NCBI GenBank assembly: GCA_031392945.1
Contig: JANMVT010000222.1
Span: 1 to 42,889 of the forward strand
Origin: JANYCG01 sp031392945
GTDB lineage: Bacteria > Pseudomonadota > Gammaproteobacteria > Burkholderiales > Burkholderiaceae_C
DNA length: 42,889 nt
Direction: 5' to 3'
The stretch's first letter is position 1, and the number at the start of each line of letters is the position of its first letter. This document shows positions 31,398 to 40,665 of the stretch, one piece after another. The position numbers and the translations under genes are program-made. The notes beneath the pieces are model-generated. The model searched no databases and was not told where the DNA came from. It saw only the letters and a list, made by a program, of their open reading frames with translations.

Positions 31398-32198
31398 TCA
31401 TCGCCCGACAAAGCTGTAAGTCCTGCCCTCCATCGCTTCGCGCGCCGCCGCTTGCGACGCGGCCATCGCGACCTTGTAAAACGTGCCGCCGAAGCTGATT
31501 CGCTTCACCCCTGCGTCGGCCAGTTCGGCGCGGCTGAAGGAGCGGCCTTTCATCCCGACCATGAAGTTGAAGGGCGACTTCAGGGCCGCACAAACGGCGC
31601 GCACCGCCTCCAGGTCGGGCAGGCCGGGCGCGAACAAGGCCTGCGCGCCGGCGGCCTCGTAGGCTTTGAGGCGGGCGATGGTGTCTTGCAGGTTTGTCAC
31701 GCCGCGCAAAAAGTTCTCGCTGCGCGCTGTCAAGGTGAAGGCGAAAGGCAGGGCGCGCGCCGCCTGCGCAGCGGCGGCGACGCGTTCGACAGACTGCTCA
31801 AAACCGTAAATGGGCCGGGCCGGGTCGCCCGAATAGTCTTCAATCGACGCGCCCACGATGCCGGTCTGCCCAGCCAGGCGGATGGTCTGGGCCACGTCTT
31901 CAGGTGAATGCCCAAAGCCGTTTTCCAGATCGGCCGATACTGGCACAGACACTGCGGAAGCTATCTCGCGGGCGTGCGCCAGGGCCGCATCGCGCCCAAG
32001 GCGGCCGTCGCTCAAGCCCAAGGCCTGGGCGCTGGCGCTGCTGGACGTGGCCAGGGCTTTGGCACCCAGCTTCTCAAATTGCCGCGCCGAGCCGATGTCC
32101 CAGGGGTTGGGGATTTCGAAGATGCCGGGGTTTTGGTGCAGTTGGACAAAGGCGTCGGCTTTGCGGATCAGGTCTTGGGTGCTCACTTGGATGGTCAT
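31398..32198 (-). CDS. Isocitrate lyase/PEP mutase family protein
   Basis: A 266-residue TIM-barrel protein of the isocitrate lyase/phosphoenolpyruvate mutase superfamily, which makes or breaks C-C or P-C bonds next to a carboxylate using Mg2+. Family blocks: FEIPNPWDIGSARQFEKLGAKALATSS near the N-terminus, VPVSADLENGFG, and the acidic IVGASIEDYSGD. The lyase catalytic motif KKCGH of isocitrate lyase is absent; TARSENF is found instead in the region where related lyases have TAR. It is therefore not isocitrate lyase, and could be a 2-methylisocitrate-lyase-like, oxaloacetate-decarboxylase-like or uncharacterised enzyme. It is divergent from smc with a 182-base gap. Confidence 0.86.
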   Translation of the reverse strand: MTIQVSTQDLIRKADAFVQLHQNPGIFEIPNPWDIGSARQFEKLGAKALATSSSASAQALGLSDGRLGRDAALAHAREIASAVSVPVSADLENGFGHSPEDVAQTIRLAGQTGIVGASIEDYSGDPARPIYGFEQSVERVAAAAQAARALPFAFTLTARSENFLRGVTNLQDTIARLKAYEAAGAQALFAPGLPDLEAVRAVCAALKSPFNFMVGMKGRSFSRAELADAGVKRISFGGTFYKVAMAASQAAAREAMEGRTYSFVGR

Positions 32199-32380
32199 AT
32201 CAGCTCCAGTTTTGGCAGATTATTGATGAACTTTCGATCCTGCGGGCGTCATTCCGCCGAAGCGCTGCGGCGGCGCGCCCACAAGGTATCATTGGGCCGT
32301 CGCTTGGCGCAGAAAAAATGCCAGGTAATTCATACAAATCAACAGCTTAGCGAAGCCAACCGCGAAACGATCCAAGCGCC

Positions 32381-35300
32381 GTGCGTCTCAATTCCATCAA
32401 GTTATCCGGGTTCAAGTCCTTTGTCGAGCCCACCACCTTTCATTTGCCGGGCCAATTGGTTGGTGTGGTCGGGCCCAACGGTTGCGGCAAGTCCAACATC
32501 ATGGACGCGGTGCGCTGGGTGCTGGGTGAGTCCAAAGCCAGCGAATTGCGCGGCGAGTCGATGCAAGACGTGATCTTCAATGGCACCAACACCCGCAAAG
32601 CGTCAAGCCGCGCCAGCGTCGAGCTGGTATTTGACAACGCCAGCCACCGCGCCGGCGGCCAATGGGGCCAGTTCGAAGAAATCGCCGTCAAACGCGTGTT
32701 GACGCGCGATGGCACCAGCAGTTATTACATCAACAACCAGCCGGTGCGCCGGCGCGACGTGCAGGACGTGTTTCTGGGCACTGGCCTTGGGCCGCGCGCC
32801 TACGCCATCATCGGCCAAGGCACGATTTCGCGCATCATTGAATCCAAGCCCGAAGAGCTGCGTTTGTTTCTGGAAGAAGCCGCTGGCGTTTCCAAATACA
32901 AAGAACGCCGCCGCGAGACGGAAAACCGCCTGTCGGACACGCGGGAAAATCTAACGCGCGTCGAAGACATCCTGCGCGAGCTCAACGCCAATCTGGACAA
33001 GCTGGAAAAACAGGCTGAAGTCGCCCGCAAATTCAACACCCTGCAGGCTGAAGTCACGCTCAAACAGCACCAGCAGTGGTTTTTGAAGCGCTCTGAATCC
33101 GAGGCCGACCAGGCCAAGGTCAAGGCCGACGCGACCAGCGCCGTCAACGCACTGGAGGGCCGCGTGGCCGACCTGCGCCACATCGAGGCCGATCTGGAAG
33201 CTGTGCGCCAGGCGCATTACGCGGCGGGCGACCACGTGAATCAGGCGCAAGGGCTTTTGTACGAAGCCAGCACCGACGTGGGCCGTCTGGAGGCAGAGAT
33301 CCGCTTCGTCGTCGAAGGCCGCCAGCGTGTAGTCCAGCGCCTGGCCACCTTGAAAGAGCAAACCGCCCAATGGGCCACACGAAAGGACGACGCGCAGGCG
33401 GAAATCGAAAACCTGTCTGAGCTGGCCAGTCTGGGCGAGGAAAAAAACGAGCTGCTGGCCGCCCAGGTCGACGAGCAGTCCATGGCTTTGCCAGACCTGG
33501 AAGACGCCCTGCGCCTGGCCCAGAAAGCGGCCAACGAGCAGCGCGCCGGGGTGGGCCAGGTGCAGCAGCAAATTCAGGTGTTGGCGGCAGACCAGCGCAG
33601 CATTGAAGAACAGTCCCGCAGCTTGGGCGGCCGGCGTGAAAAGCTCAGCACCGACAAGAACGCCCTAGCCGCGCCCGATGAAGCGCGCCTGGCCAATTTG
33701 CAAAACCAGTTGACGGCCGCCCAAGAGGCTGCCGAAGTGGCCGATGCGCGTCTGCACGAATTGCAGGATCTGGCGCCCCAACTCGACGACGCCCGCCGCG
33801 TGCAACAACAGACGGCCAACGCCGAATCGGCCAAACAGTCGGACCTGAAGGCCCGCATGGAGGCTTTGAAAGCCCTGCAGGACAAGGTCAAAACCGACGG
33901 CAAGCTACAGCCCTGGCTGGCCAAACACGGGCTGGAGAACATGCAGGGCCTGTGGAGCCGAATCCACATCGAACAGGGTTGGGAAAACGCCCTGGAGGCC
34001 GCATTGCGCGAGCGCATGGGCGCGCTGGAGGTCTCGCGTCTGGACATGGTGCGCGGGTTCCTGGGCGCGGGCGCCACCGACGCGCCACCGGCCAAGCTGG
34101 CGTTTTACAGCCCGCCGTTGGCATCAACAGCCGAAATCAGCGCTGCGCCGAATCACAACTTCAAACCGCTGGCCGATTTGCTGCGTTTGAACGATGCGGG
34201 CCAATGCGTGGTTTTGGGCGAGTGGTTGCAAGGCTGCTTCACAGCGCAAAGCATTGAAGACGCCTTGCATGGGCGCGGCCAGCTCAAACCCGGCGAGACG
34301 ATTTTTGTCAAGACCGGCCATGCCGTCACTGCCCACAGCGTCAGTTTCTACGCCCAGGATTCCGAGCAGGCCGGCTTGCTGGCACGCGCCCAGGAGATTG
34401 AAAACCTGGAGAAACAGCTGCGCGCCCAGGCTCTGATCAATGAAGAATCGCGCGCCAGCCTGGTTCGCGCCGAGGCCGCATATGCCGACGCGTCCCAACG
34501 CCTGACCGCCGCGCGCCGGGAAGCGTCCGAGGCGCAAAGCCGCTTCCATGAATTGCAGGTCGAGACACTGCGCCTGGCGCAGTTGGCCCAGCAGATGCGC
34601 GAACGCAGCGCGCAGATCAGCGGCGATCTGGCCGAAGTGGATGCGCAACTGGAGGAACTGCAGGAGCGCCGCGTCACGGCGGAGGCGCGTTTCGAAGAAC
34701 TGGACATGCAACTGGCCGACACCCAGGAGCGCCACGCCCAACTGGACGAGCGTGTCATCGCCGCCGAGCGCAAGCTGGGCGATTGCCGCGAACAGCAGCG
34801 CGGCCTGGAGCGCCAAAGCCAGGAGGCCGCTTTCACCCTGCGCAGCCTGGACGCGCGGCGCGCCGAACTGTCTCGCGCTATTGAAACCGCAGCGCAACAG
34901 GCAGATTCCGTGAGGGCGGAGGAGCAAAGGGCCAATGAAGAGTTGACGCGTTTGACCGACGCCGCAGCCCAGGCCGGTTTGCAAACTGCATTGGCCTTGA
35001 AGCTGGAACGCGAAGTGGCCCTGGGCGCCAAACGCAGCGAATACGACGACCTGACCGCCCGCTTGCGCGCCAGCGACGAACGGCGCATGCAACTCGAGCG
35101 CGAGCTGGACCCCTTGCGCCAGCGCATCACCGAATTCCAGTTGAAAGAGCAGGCCGCGCGCCTGGGCTCTGAGCAATACGCGCAGTTGCTGCTGGACGCA
35201 CAGGCCGACCTGGAGGCCGTGGCCAAATCCGTTGAGGACGGCAAGGTTCGCTTGGCCAGCATGCAAAACGACATCGACCGCATCCACCGCGACATCGCGG

Positions 35301-35920
35301 CACTGGGCGCAGTCAACCTGGCTGCGCTGGACGAACTGGGCACGGCGCGTGAACGCAAGCAGTTCCTGGACGCGCAAACCGCCGACTTGACCGAGGCCAT
35401 GACCACGCTCGAAGACGCCATCAAGAAGATTGACGGCGAAACCCGCGAGTTGTTGTCGGGCACTTTCAACACGGTGAATGAGCACTTTGGCAAGATGTTT
35501 CCGGAGCTCTTTGGCGGCGGCAACGCCCGCCTGGTCATCACAGGGGAAGAGATTCTTGACTCGGGCGTGCAGGTAATTGCGCAGCCGCCGGGCAAAAAAA
35601 ACCAGACCATCCATTTGTTGTCGGGCGGTGAAAAGGCATTGACCGCGATTGCGCTGGTGTTTGCGATTTTCATGCTGAATCCGGCGCCGTTTTGCCTGCT
35701 GGACGAGGTTGATGCGCCGCTGGACGACGCCAACACCGAGCGGTATGCGAAACTGGTGTCCAGCATGAGCAAAGAAACGCAGTTTTTATTCATCAGCCAC
35801 AACAAGATCGCCATGGAAATGGCCGAGCAGTTGATTGGCGTGACCATGCAGGAGCAGGGTGTTTCGCGCATTGTGGCGGTGGACATGGAGTCTGCTGTTT
35901 CAATGGTGCAAGCTGCCTGA
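32381..35920 (+). CDS. smc: Chromosome segregation protein SMC
   Basis: SMC forms the condensin-like ring that folds and separates the chromosome, working with ScpA and ScpB. The protein has 1179 residues, the family length. The N-terminal ATPase half has FKSFVEPTTF and Walker A GPNGCGKS (31-38), followed by a long coiled coil. The hinge lies at about 510-650 (AKHGLENMQGLWSRIHIEQG to FVKTGHAVTAHSVSFYAQDS), and a second coiled coil follows. The C-terminal ATPase half has signature LLSGGEKALTA (about 1079) and Walker B FCLLDEVDAPLDD (about 1105). It starts with GTG (RLNSIKLSGFKSF). zipA follows after 12 bases. Organisms with SMC usually lack MukBEF. Confidence 0.98.
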   Translation: MRLNSIKLSGFKSFVEPTTFHLPGQLVGVVGPNGCGKSNIMDAVRWVLGESKASELRGESMQDVIFNGTNTRKASSRASVELVFDNASHRAGGQWGQFEEIAVKRVLTRDGTSSYYINNQPVRRRDVQDVFLGTGLGPRAYAIIGQGTISRIIESKPEELRLFLEEAAGVSKYKERRRETENRLSDTRENLTRVEDILRELNANLDKLEKQAEVARKFNTLQAEVTLKQHQQWFLKRSESEADQAKVKADATSAVNALEGRVADLRHIEADLEAVRQAHYAAGDHVNQAQGLLYEASTDVGRLEAEIRFVVEGRQRVVQRLATLKEQTAQWATRKDDAQAEIENLSELASLGEEKNELLAAQVDEQSMALPDLEDALRLAQKAANEQRAGVGQVQQQIQVLAADQRSIEEQSRSLGGRREKLSTDKNALAAPDEARLANLQNQLTAAQEAAEVADARLHELQDLAPQLDDARRVQQQTANAESAKQSDLKARMEALKALQDKVKTDGKLQPWLAKHGLENMQGLWSRIHIEQGWENALEAALRERMGALEVSRLDMVRGFLGAGATDAPPAKLAFYSPPLASTAEISAAPNHNFKPLADLLRLNDAGQCVVLGEWLQGCFTAQSIEDALHGRGQLKPGETIFVKTGHAVTAHSVSFYAQDSEQAGLLARAQEIENLEKQLRAQALINEESRASLVRAEAAYADASQRLTAARREASEAQSRFHELQVETLRLAQLAQQMRERSAQISGDLAEVDAQLEELQERRVTAEARFEELDMQLADTQERHAQLDERVIAAERKLGDCREQQRGLERQSQEAAFTLRSLDARRAELSRAIETAAQQADSVRAEEQRANEELTRLTDAAAQAGLQTALALKLEREVALGAKRSEYDDLTARLRASDERRMQLERELDPLRQRITEFQLKEQAARLGSEQYAQLLLDAQADLEAVAKSVEDGKVRLASMQNDIDRIHRDIAALGAVNLAALDELGTARERKQFLDAQTADLTEAMTTLEDAIKKIDGETRELLSGTFNTVNEHFGKMFPELFGGGNARLVITGEEILDSGVQVIAQPPGKKNQTIHLLSGGEKALTAIALVFAIFMLNPAPFCLLDEVDAPLDDANTERYAKLVSSMSKETQFLFISHNKIAMEMAEQLIGVTMQEQGVSRIVAVDMESAVSMVQAA

Positions 35921-35932
35921 TCGCGGCGAACC

Positions 35933-36970
35933 ATGGCATTCAGCAGCCTTCAATTGGGATTGGCCATCGCCGGGGGCCTGGTGCTGGCTGGCGTGGTCGC
36001 GCAAGGCGCCTGGTCGTCGCGCAAAAACACGCCGCGCCAGGCCCAGCCTGAAACCGCTGGCATTGACAGTCCGGATGGCGAGACCTTGCCCGACCCGGTC
36101 GAGCCCGTGTTCGGCCCCGGCAGCCCGGAGATGTCAACGCCCGAAAAAAAACCCCTGCTCGACGCCCTGATCGACGTCATCGCCCCGCTGGCGCTGGAAA
36201 GCCTCTGCTCCGGTGAAGCGGCGTTGGCTGCGGTGCCGCCCACACGGCGCGTTGGCAGCAAACCCTTTGCCATCGAAGGCTTGAACGCTGCCAACCAGCA
36301 GTGGGAAACGCCGGCCGCCGGCCAGCGCTACAGGGCCTTTCAGGCCGGGGTGCAACTGGCCAACCGCTCCGGCGCGCTCAACGACATTGAATATTCCGAA
36401 TTTGTCATCAAAACCCAGGCCTTTGCCGACGCCGTCAACGGCACGCCGGAATTCCCCGAAATGCGCGACGAGGTGGCCCGCGCACGGGAGCTGGACAGTT
36501 TCGCCGGCGACCATGACGGCCAGCTCGGCTTCACACTGCGCGCACGCAACGCGGCCTGGAGCCCCGGATTTGTGATCCAGAACGCGTCGCGCCTGGGTTT
36601 CCTGCCCGGCGCCTTGCCGGGGCGCATGGTCCTGCCTGCTGCCACGCCCGGCCTGCCGCCGGTGCTGGTGCTGGGTTTTGACGCCCAGGCCGCCATGGCC
36701 GAAGACCCGGCGCAGTCGGCCATCCGCGACGTCACGCTGAGCCTGGACGTGCCCCAGGTGGATCGCAGCGAGAGCCCGTTTGTGCGCATGCGCGAAGCCG
36801 CCAAAGGGCTGGCGCTGGCCATGGATGGCGTGGTGACGGACGACAACGGCCAGCCGCTGGCGTCTGATGCAATGGACCTGATTGGCTCGGAGCTTGAAAA
36901 TCTGTACGACACGCTGGACACGCACGAGTTGTCGGCAGGCTCGGTGCTGGCGCGGCGGTTGTTTTCCTGA
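35933..36970 (+). CDS. zipA: Cell division protein ZipA homologue
   Basis: ZipA tethers FtsZ to the inner membrane at the division site. The 345-residue protein has an N-terminal membrane anchor (LQLGLAIAGGLVLAGVVAQGAW, about 6-27), a variable charged/proline-rich linker, and a C-terminal region (about 190-340) that matches the FtsZ-binding ZipA domain loosely. RARNAAWSPGFVIQNASRLGF and the C-terminal FVRMREAAKGLALAMDG and DTLDTHELSAGSVLARR support this. Similarity to E. coli ZipA is weak in sequence, but the gene order zipA-ligA is the same as in E. coli. ligA starts 21 bases later. Confidence 0.83.
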   Translation: MAFSSLQLGLAIAGGLVLAGVVAQGAWSSRKNTPRQAQPETAGIDSPDGETLPDPVEPVFGPGSPEMSTPEKKPLLDALIDVIAPLALESLCSGEAALAAVPPTRRVGSKPFAIEGLNAANQQWETPAAGQRYRAFQAGVQLANRSGALNDIEYSEFVIKTQAFADAVNGTPEFPEMRDEVARARELDSFAGDHDGQLGFTLRARNAAWSPGFVIQNASRLGFLPGALPGRMVLPAATPGLPPVLVLGFDAQAAMAEDPAQSAIRDVTLSLDVPQVDRSESPFVRMREAAKGLALAMDGVVTDDNGQPLASDAMDLIGSELENLYDTLDTHELSAGSVLARRLFS

Positions 36971-36991
36971 AAACCCTGAATCCGGCAGGTC

Positions 36992-39121
36992 ATGGCAACG
37001 CCCGACATCGCGCAGATTGAAAGCCTGAGGCAACAACTTCATTTTCATGCCCATCGCTATTACGTACTGGATGAGCCGCAGATTCCCGATGCCGAATACG
37101 ACCGGTTGTTCCAGGCGCTGCAAGCCCTTGAGGCGGCACATCCCGAGCTGAGCACGCCCGACTCCCCAACCCAGCGCGTCGGTGGCAAACCGCTGGATTC
37201 TTTCGCCAGTGTGCGCCATGCCGTGCCCATGTTGAGCATACGCACCGAAACCGACACCGAAGCCAGCGGGGCGCAAAATTTTGATACACGTGTGCGACGT
37301 GAACTGGCTTTGTCAGACACTGATCCCGCTGTGGAATATGTCGCCGAGCCCAAGTTTGACGGCCTGGCCATGAACCTGCGTTATGAACACGGTGTGCTGG
37401 TGCAGGCGGCCACGCGGGGTGATGGTGAAACCGGCGAAGACGTGACGCGGAACATCCGCACCATTGGGCAAATCCCCTTGCGCTTGCCCGTAAGTGTTCC
37501 TGCCGTGCTGGAAGTGCGTGGCGAGGTCTACATGCGCCGCGACGATTTCGAGGCCATGAACGAGAAGCAGCGCGAGAAGGGCGAAAAAGCCTTCGTCAAC
37601 CCGCGCAATGCGGCTGCCGGTGCGGTGCGCCAGCTTGACCCCGGCATTGCGGCGCAACGGCCCTTGAGCTTTTTTGCCTACGGCCTGGGGGAAATCACGC
37701 CGGCTGAGCAGGGCGGGCCAGCCTTCAAAACCCATATTGAAATGCTCACGACCCTGAAAGCATGGGGGTTTCCGGTCTCGGCCCTCGTGGATATTGCCCA
37801 GGGCGCTACTGAATTGGTAGCTTATCACAAACGCGTCGGACAGCAGCGTGACAGCCTGGGTTTTGACATTGATGGTGTGGTTTACAAAGTCAACAGCATC
37901 GCCCTGCAACGCCAGATGGGGTTTGTCACGCGCGAGCCGCGTTGGGCTGTGGCGCACAAGTACCCGGCGCAGGAGCAGATGACCAAAGTACTTGGGATCG
38001 ATGTGCAGGTAGGACGCACGGGCAAATTGACGCCCGTGGCCCGGCTCAATCCCGTTTTCGTGGGTGGAACCACGGTGTCCAACGCCACGCTGCACAATTT
38101 GTTTGAATTGCGCCGCAAACGAGTCCGTGTCGGCGACATGGTCGTCGTGCGGCGCGCGGGTGATGTGATTCCCGAGGTTGTAGGCGTCGTACCGCCGGTG
38201 GCATTTGTCGCAGCAAGACTTCAGATGGGAAGCGCTGAAGCTACAGAACAGTCGCTGGCAGAAGGCGAGGAAGGCGCTGCGATGGCGCGCCAGCCCTATG
38301 TGCCCAATTTCCACATGCCGCATCGGTGCCCCGAGTGCGGCAGTGCCGTGGTGCGTGAAAAAGGTGAGGTCAACCACCGCTGCACCGGCGGCCTGTTCTG
38401 CAGTGCCCAGCGCAAGCAGGCCATCCTGCATTTCGCCCAGCGCCGCGCAGTTGAAGTCGAGGGCCTGGGTGACAAACTGGTGGACCAACTGGTCGATGGG
38501 GGCGTCATCAAGACCCTGCCAGACCTGTATCGCCTGGGTCTGACCTCGCTCGCAGCGCTTGATCGAATGGCCGAAAAGTCCGCGCAGAACATGGTGGATG
38601 CACTGCAAAAATCCAAGCAGACCACCTTGCCACGGTTTCTGTTTGGCCTGGGCATCCGCCACGTGGGCGAGGCCACGGCAAAAGAATTGGCACGTCATTT
38701 TGGCAAGCTCGACGCCATCATGGATGCGACCGTGGAGCAATTGCTGGCGGTCGCCGACGTCGGCCCCATCGTCGCCCAAAGCCTGCGGACTTTTTTCGAC
38801 CAGGCGCATAACCGCGAAGTGGTGGAACAACTCCGCGCCTGTGGCCTGAACTGGCCAGAAGGCGAACCGGCTGCCATCGCGCCCAAACCGCTTGCCGGGA
38901 AAACCTTCGTCATCACCGGCACCCTGCCCACACTGAGCCGGGACGAAGCCAAGGATCTGCTCGAAGCCGCCGGCGCCAAAGTGGCCGGGTCGGTCAGCAA
39001 AAAAACCAGTTACGTGGTAGCCGGTGCCGAGGCGGGCAGCAAGCTGGACAAGGCAAAGGAACTTGGGGTGGCGGTGATCGATGAAAACGGATTGAAGGAG
39101 TTGCTTGATGGGAATGCGTGA
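36992..39121 (+). CDS. ligA: NAD-dependent DNA ligase LigA
   Basis: LigA seals nicks during DNA replication and repair using NAD. The 709-residue protein has the N-terminal Ia domain (QQLHFHAHRYYVLDEPQIPDAEYD), the adenylated lysine in EPKFDG (K121), and the NFDIDGVVYKV-like block LGFDIDGVVYKVNS. An OB fold and a four-cysteine zinc finger follow (CPECGSAVV... and CTGGLFCSAQRK, about 446-470), then helix-hairpin-helix motifs and a C-terminal BRCT domain (about 630-709). An insertion of roughly 30 residues between OB fold and zinc finger (QMGSAEATEQSLAEGEEG) is longer than in E. coli. The stop overlaps the def start by 14 bases. Confidence 0.97.
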   Translation: MATPDIAQIESLRQQLHFHAHRYYVLDEPQIPDAEYDRLFQALQALEAAHPELSTPDSPTQRVGGKPLDSFASVRHAVPMLSIRTETDTEASGAQNFDTRVRRELALSDTDPAVEYVAEPKFDGLAMNLRYEHGVLVQAATRGDGETGEDVTRNIRTIGQIPLRLPVSVPAVLEVRGEVYMRRDDFEAMNEKQREKGEKAFVNPRNAAAGAVRQLDPGIAAQRPLSFFAYGLGEITPAEQGGPAFKTHIEMLTTLKAWGFPVSALVDIAQGATELVAYHKRVGQQRDSLGFDIDGVVYKVNSIALQRQMGFVTREPRWAVAHKYPAQEQMTKVLGIDVQVGRTGKLTPVARLNPVFVGGTTVSNATLHNLFELRRKRVRVGDMVVVRRAGDVIPEVVGVVPPVAFVAARLQMGSAEATEQSLAEGEEGAAMARQPYVPNFHMPHRCPECGSAVVREKGEVNHRCTGGLFCSAQRKQAILHFAQRRAVEVEGLGDKLVDQLVDGGVIKTLPDLYRLGLTSLAALDRMAEKSAQNMVDALQKSKQTTLPRFLFGLGIRHVGEATAKELARHFGKLDAIMDATVEQLLAVADVGPIVAQSLRTFFDQAHNREVVEQLRACGLNWPEGEPAAIAPKPLAGKTFVITGTLPTLSRDEAKDLLEAAGAKVAGSVSKKTSYVVAGAEAGSKLDKAKELGVAVIDENGLKELLDGNA
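37805..37821 (+). repeat. Left-arm-only match to the dispersed element, inside ligA
   Basis: GCTACTGAATTGGTAGC has the length and inverted ends of the left arm. The following sequence lacks the CCACAAGGGC core, and the encoded residues (ATELVA) align normally with other LigA proteins, so this may be coincidence. Confidence 0.25.
39095..39100 (+). promoter_or_regulatory. Ribosome binding site deciding the def start
   Basis: AAGGAG lies seven bases before ATG 39108, inside the 3' end of ligA. It favours ATG 39108 over the in-frame TTG 39105 and ATG 39114. Confidence 0.6.
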
Positions 39122-39647
39122 GATTCTAAAAATGGGCGACCCGCGCCTGCTGCGTGTGGCGCCGCCGGTGGCGCAGTTCGACACCGACGAGCTTCACCTG
39201 CTGATCACTGACATGCTGGACACCATGCGCGCCGCCAATGGGGCCGGACTGGCCGCGCCGCAAATCGGCGTGGACTTGCAACTGGTGATTTTTGGCACTG
39301 ACGACGTCAACCCGCGTTACCCGGATGCACCGCCCGTGCCCCGAACCGTCCTGATCAACCCGGTGATCACACCGCTGGGCGATGATGAGCAGCAGGACTG
39401 GGAGGGTTGCCTGTCGGTGCCCGGCCTGCGCGCGGTGGTGCCGCGCTGGTCGCACATCCGCTACACCGGGTTTGACCAGTTTGGCGATGCGATTGACCGC
39501 ACGGTCGATGGCTTCCACGCGCGCGTGGTGCAGCATGAGTGTGACCACCTGATTGGCAAGTTGTACCCGATGCGGGTGCGCGACTTCAACCAGTTCGGCT
39601 TTACCGAGGTGCTGTTTCCTGGCATTGCGGCGGCCGAAGACGATTGA
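39108..39647 (+). CDS. def: Peptide deformylase
   Basis: Peptide deformylase removes the formyl group from the N-terminal methionine of new proteins, a metal enzyme acting at the ribosome. The 179-residue protein has all three motifs: GAGLAAPQ (45-52), EGCLS (99-103, Cys101 a metal ligand) and QHECDH (142-147, His143 and His147 metal ligands, Glu144 catalytic). The ending FTEVLFPGIAAAEDD is an ordinary short tail. def is often next to fmt; here it follows ligA with a 14-base overlap and no fmt is in view, so it may be a second def copy in this genome. That is only an inference. Confidence 0.97.
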   Translation: MGMREILKMGDPRLLRVAPPVAQFDTDELHLLITDMLDTMRAANGAGLAAPQIGVDLQLVIFGTDDVNPRYPDAPPVPRTVLINPVITPLGDDEQQDWEGCLSVPGLRAVVPRWSHIRYTGFDQFGDAIDRTVDGFHARVVQHECDHLIGKLYPMRVRDFNQFGFTEVLFPGIAAAEDD

Positions 39648-39689
39648 GCAACGGCCAACGATTTCCGTTATTGTTTCAACCGTAACCGC

Positions 39690-39706
39690 AACCCAAACCC
39701 AAACCC
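39690..39706 (+). repeat. Short AACCC/AAACCC repeat in the hydrolase leader
   Basis: AACCC-AAACCC-AAACCC, three near-identical units between def and the hydrolase, directly before the ribosome binding site GGAGA. Small and possibly without function; slippage here would alter the leader length. Confidence 0.5.
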
Positions 39707-39717
39707 ATGGAGACTTC

Positions 39718-40665
39718 ATGCTCGACTCAAACCTGTGGCGCAAGCTTGGCGCCGTCACCCTTGCCTGGCTGGCTACAGCCGGTCAGGCCCAGATGACCCC
39801 TGAAACGGCCGAGAAAATCAGGGCACTGGGTCGTGTCGTCAACCCGCCTGCCACGGCGCCAATCTACGCCCCCCGGGTGCTTGAGTCTGAGCCTTATATG
39901 GGCGTCAACGTGCAGCGCGACGTCAAGTACGGGGACAACGAGCGCCACCTGCTGGACGTGTTCACGCCCCAGGCTGCGTCAGCAACGCCCCGCCCGGTGT
40001 TTGTCTTTGTGCATGGCGGTGGATTCGTCCGGGGCGACCGCCGGGGCCCGGGCAGCCCGTTCTATGACACCCTCATGCTCTGGGCGGTGCGCAACGGGAT
40101 GATTGGCGTGAACATGACCTACCGGCTCGCACCCAAGGACGTGTGGCCCGCAGGCGCGCAGGACGTGGGCCTTGCCATCCGCTGGGTGAGCGAACAGATC
40201 GGCTCGCGCGGCGGAGACCCGAAGAAAGTGTTCCTGATGGGGCACTCGGCCGGCGCAGCCCATGTGGCCTCGTATGTCGCCGACGAACGGTTTCATCAGG
40301 TGCAGGGGGCTGGGCTGGCAGGTGCGCTGATGTTGTCCGGCCTGTACCGGATTTCACCGGAACTGACGGCCCAGGAAGAGCCGGTCAGGCTCTATTTTGG
40401 CGCGGATGCCGCCACCTATGGCGAGCGTTCTGCACAGGGTGGCCTGCTCAAGACCAAGGTGCCCCTGTGGGTAGGGTATGGCGAACTGAATCCGCCCAGC
40501 TTTGTGGCGCAGAGCGAAGGACTCAAGGATGCGCTGTGCGCCGCCAACCGTTGTCCCGCCTTCAAGATCTTCCCCGGCCACAGCCACATGTCGGAAATCT
40601 ATTCCATCCACACCGACGACAAACAGGTCAGCGACGCCATGCTGGCGTTTGTCAAAGCCAACTGA
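39718..40665 (+). CDS. Secreted alpha/beta hydrolase (esterase/lipase-like)
   Basis: A 315-residue alpha/beta hydrolase of the HGGG (hormone-sensitive lipase/carboxylesterase) type. It begins with a likely signal peptide (KLGAVTLAWLATAGQA, cleavage near residue 24), so it is probably periplasmic or secreted. The oxyanion-hole motif HGGG is at 99-102 and the nucleophile elbow GHSAG at 175-179 (Ser177). A histidine in FPGHSHMSE near residue 290 is a candidate for the triad, with an aspartate upstream. The substrate is unknown. ATG 39718 has GGAGA six bases before it. The stop abuts the stop of the convergent glnD gene, making the palindrome TGATCA, so no intergenic terminator is possible. Confidence 0.87.
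   Translation: MLDSNLWRKLGAVTLAWLATAGQAQMTPETAEKIRALGRVVNPPATAPIYAPRVLESEPYMGVNVQRDVKYGDNERHLLDVFTPQAASATPRPVFVFVHGGGFVRGDRRGPGSPFYDTLMLWAVRNGMIGVNMTYRLAPKDVWPAGAQDVGLAIRWVSEQIGSRGGDPKKVFLMGHSAGAAHVASYVADERFHQVQGAGLAGALMLSGLYRISPELTAQEEPVRLYFGADAATYGERSAQGGLLKTKVPLWVGYGELNPPSFVAQSEGLKDALCAANRCPAFKIFPGHSHMSEIYSIHTDDKQVSDAMLAFVKAN

Noticed and set aside
31398..32198. Isocitrate lyase or phosphonopyruvate-forming PEP mutase
   Set aside because: The KKCGH motif of isocitrate lyase is absent and there are no phosphonate genes nearby, so only the superfamily is assigned.
32199..32380. The 182-base gap between the PEP-mutase-like gene and smc as a site for an RNA gene or riboswitch
   Set aside because: Only GC-rich partial inverted repeats and weak -10-like sequences are visible; no conserved RNA structure is recognisable.
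34124..35614. Long minus-strand open frames opposite smc
   Set aside because: They are antisense shadows of the SMC coiled coil, lack family motifs and have skewed composition typical of GC-rich antisense frames.
37313..39184. A 623-residue minus-strand open frame opposite ligA
   Set aside because: No motif or start signal, fully covered by a well-supported ligA; treated as a shadow.
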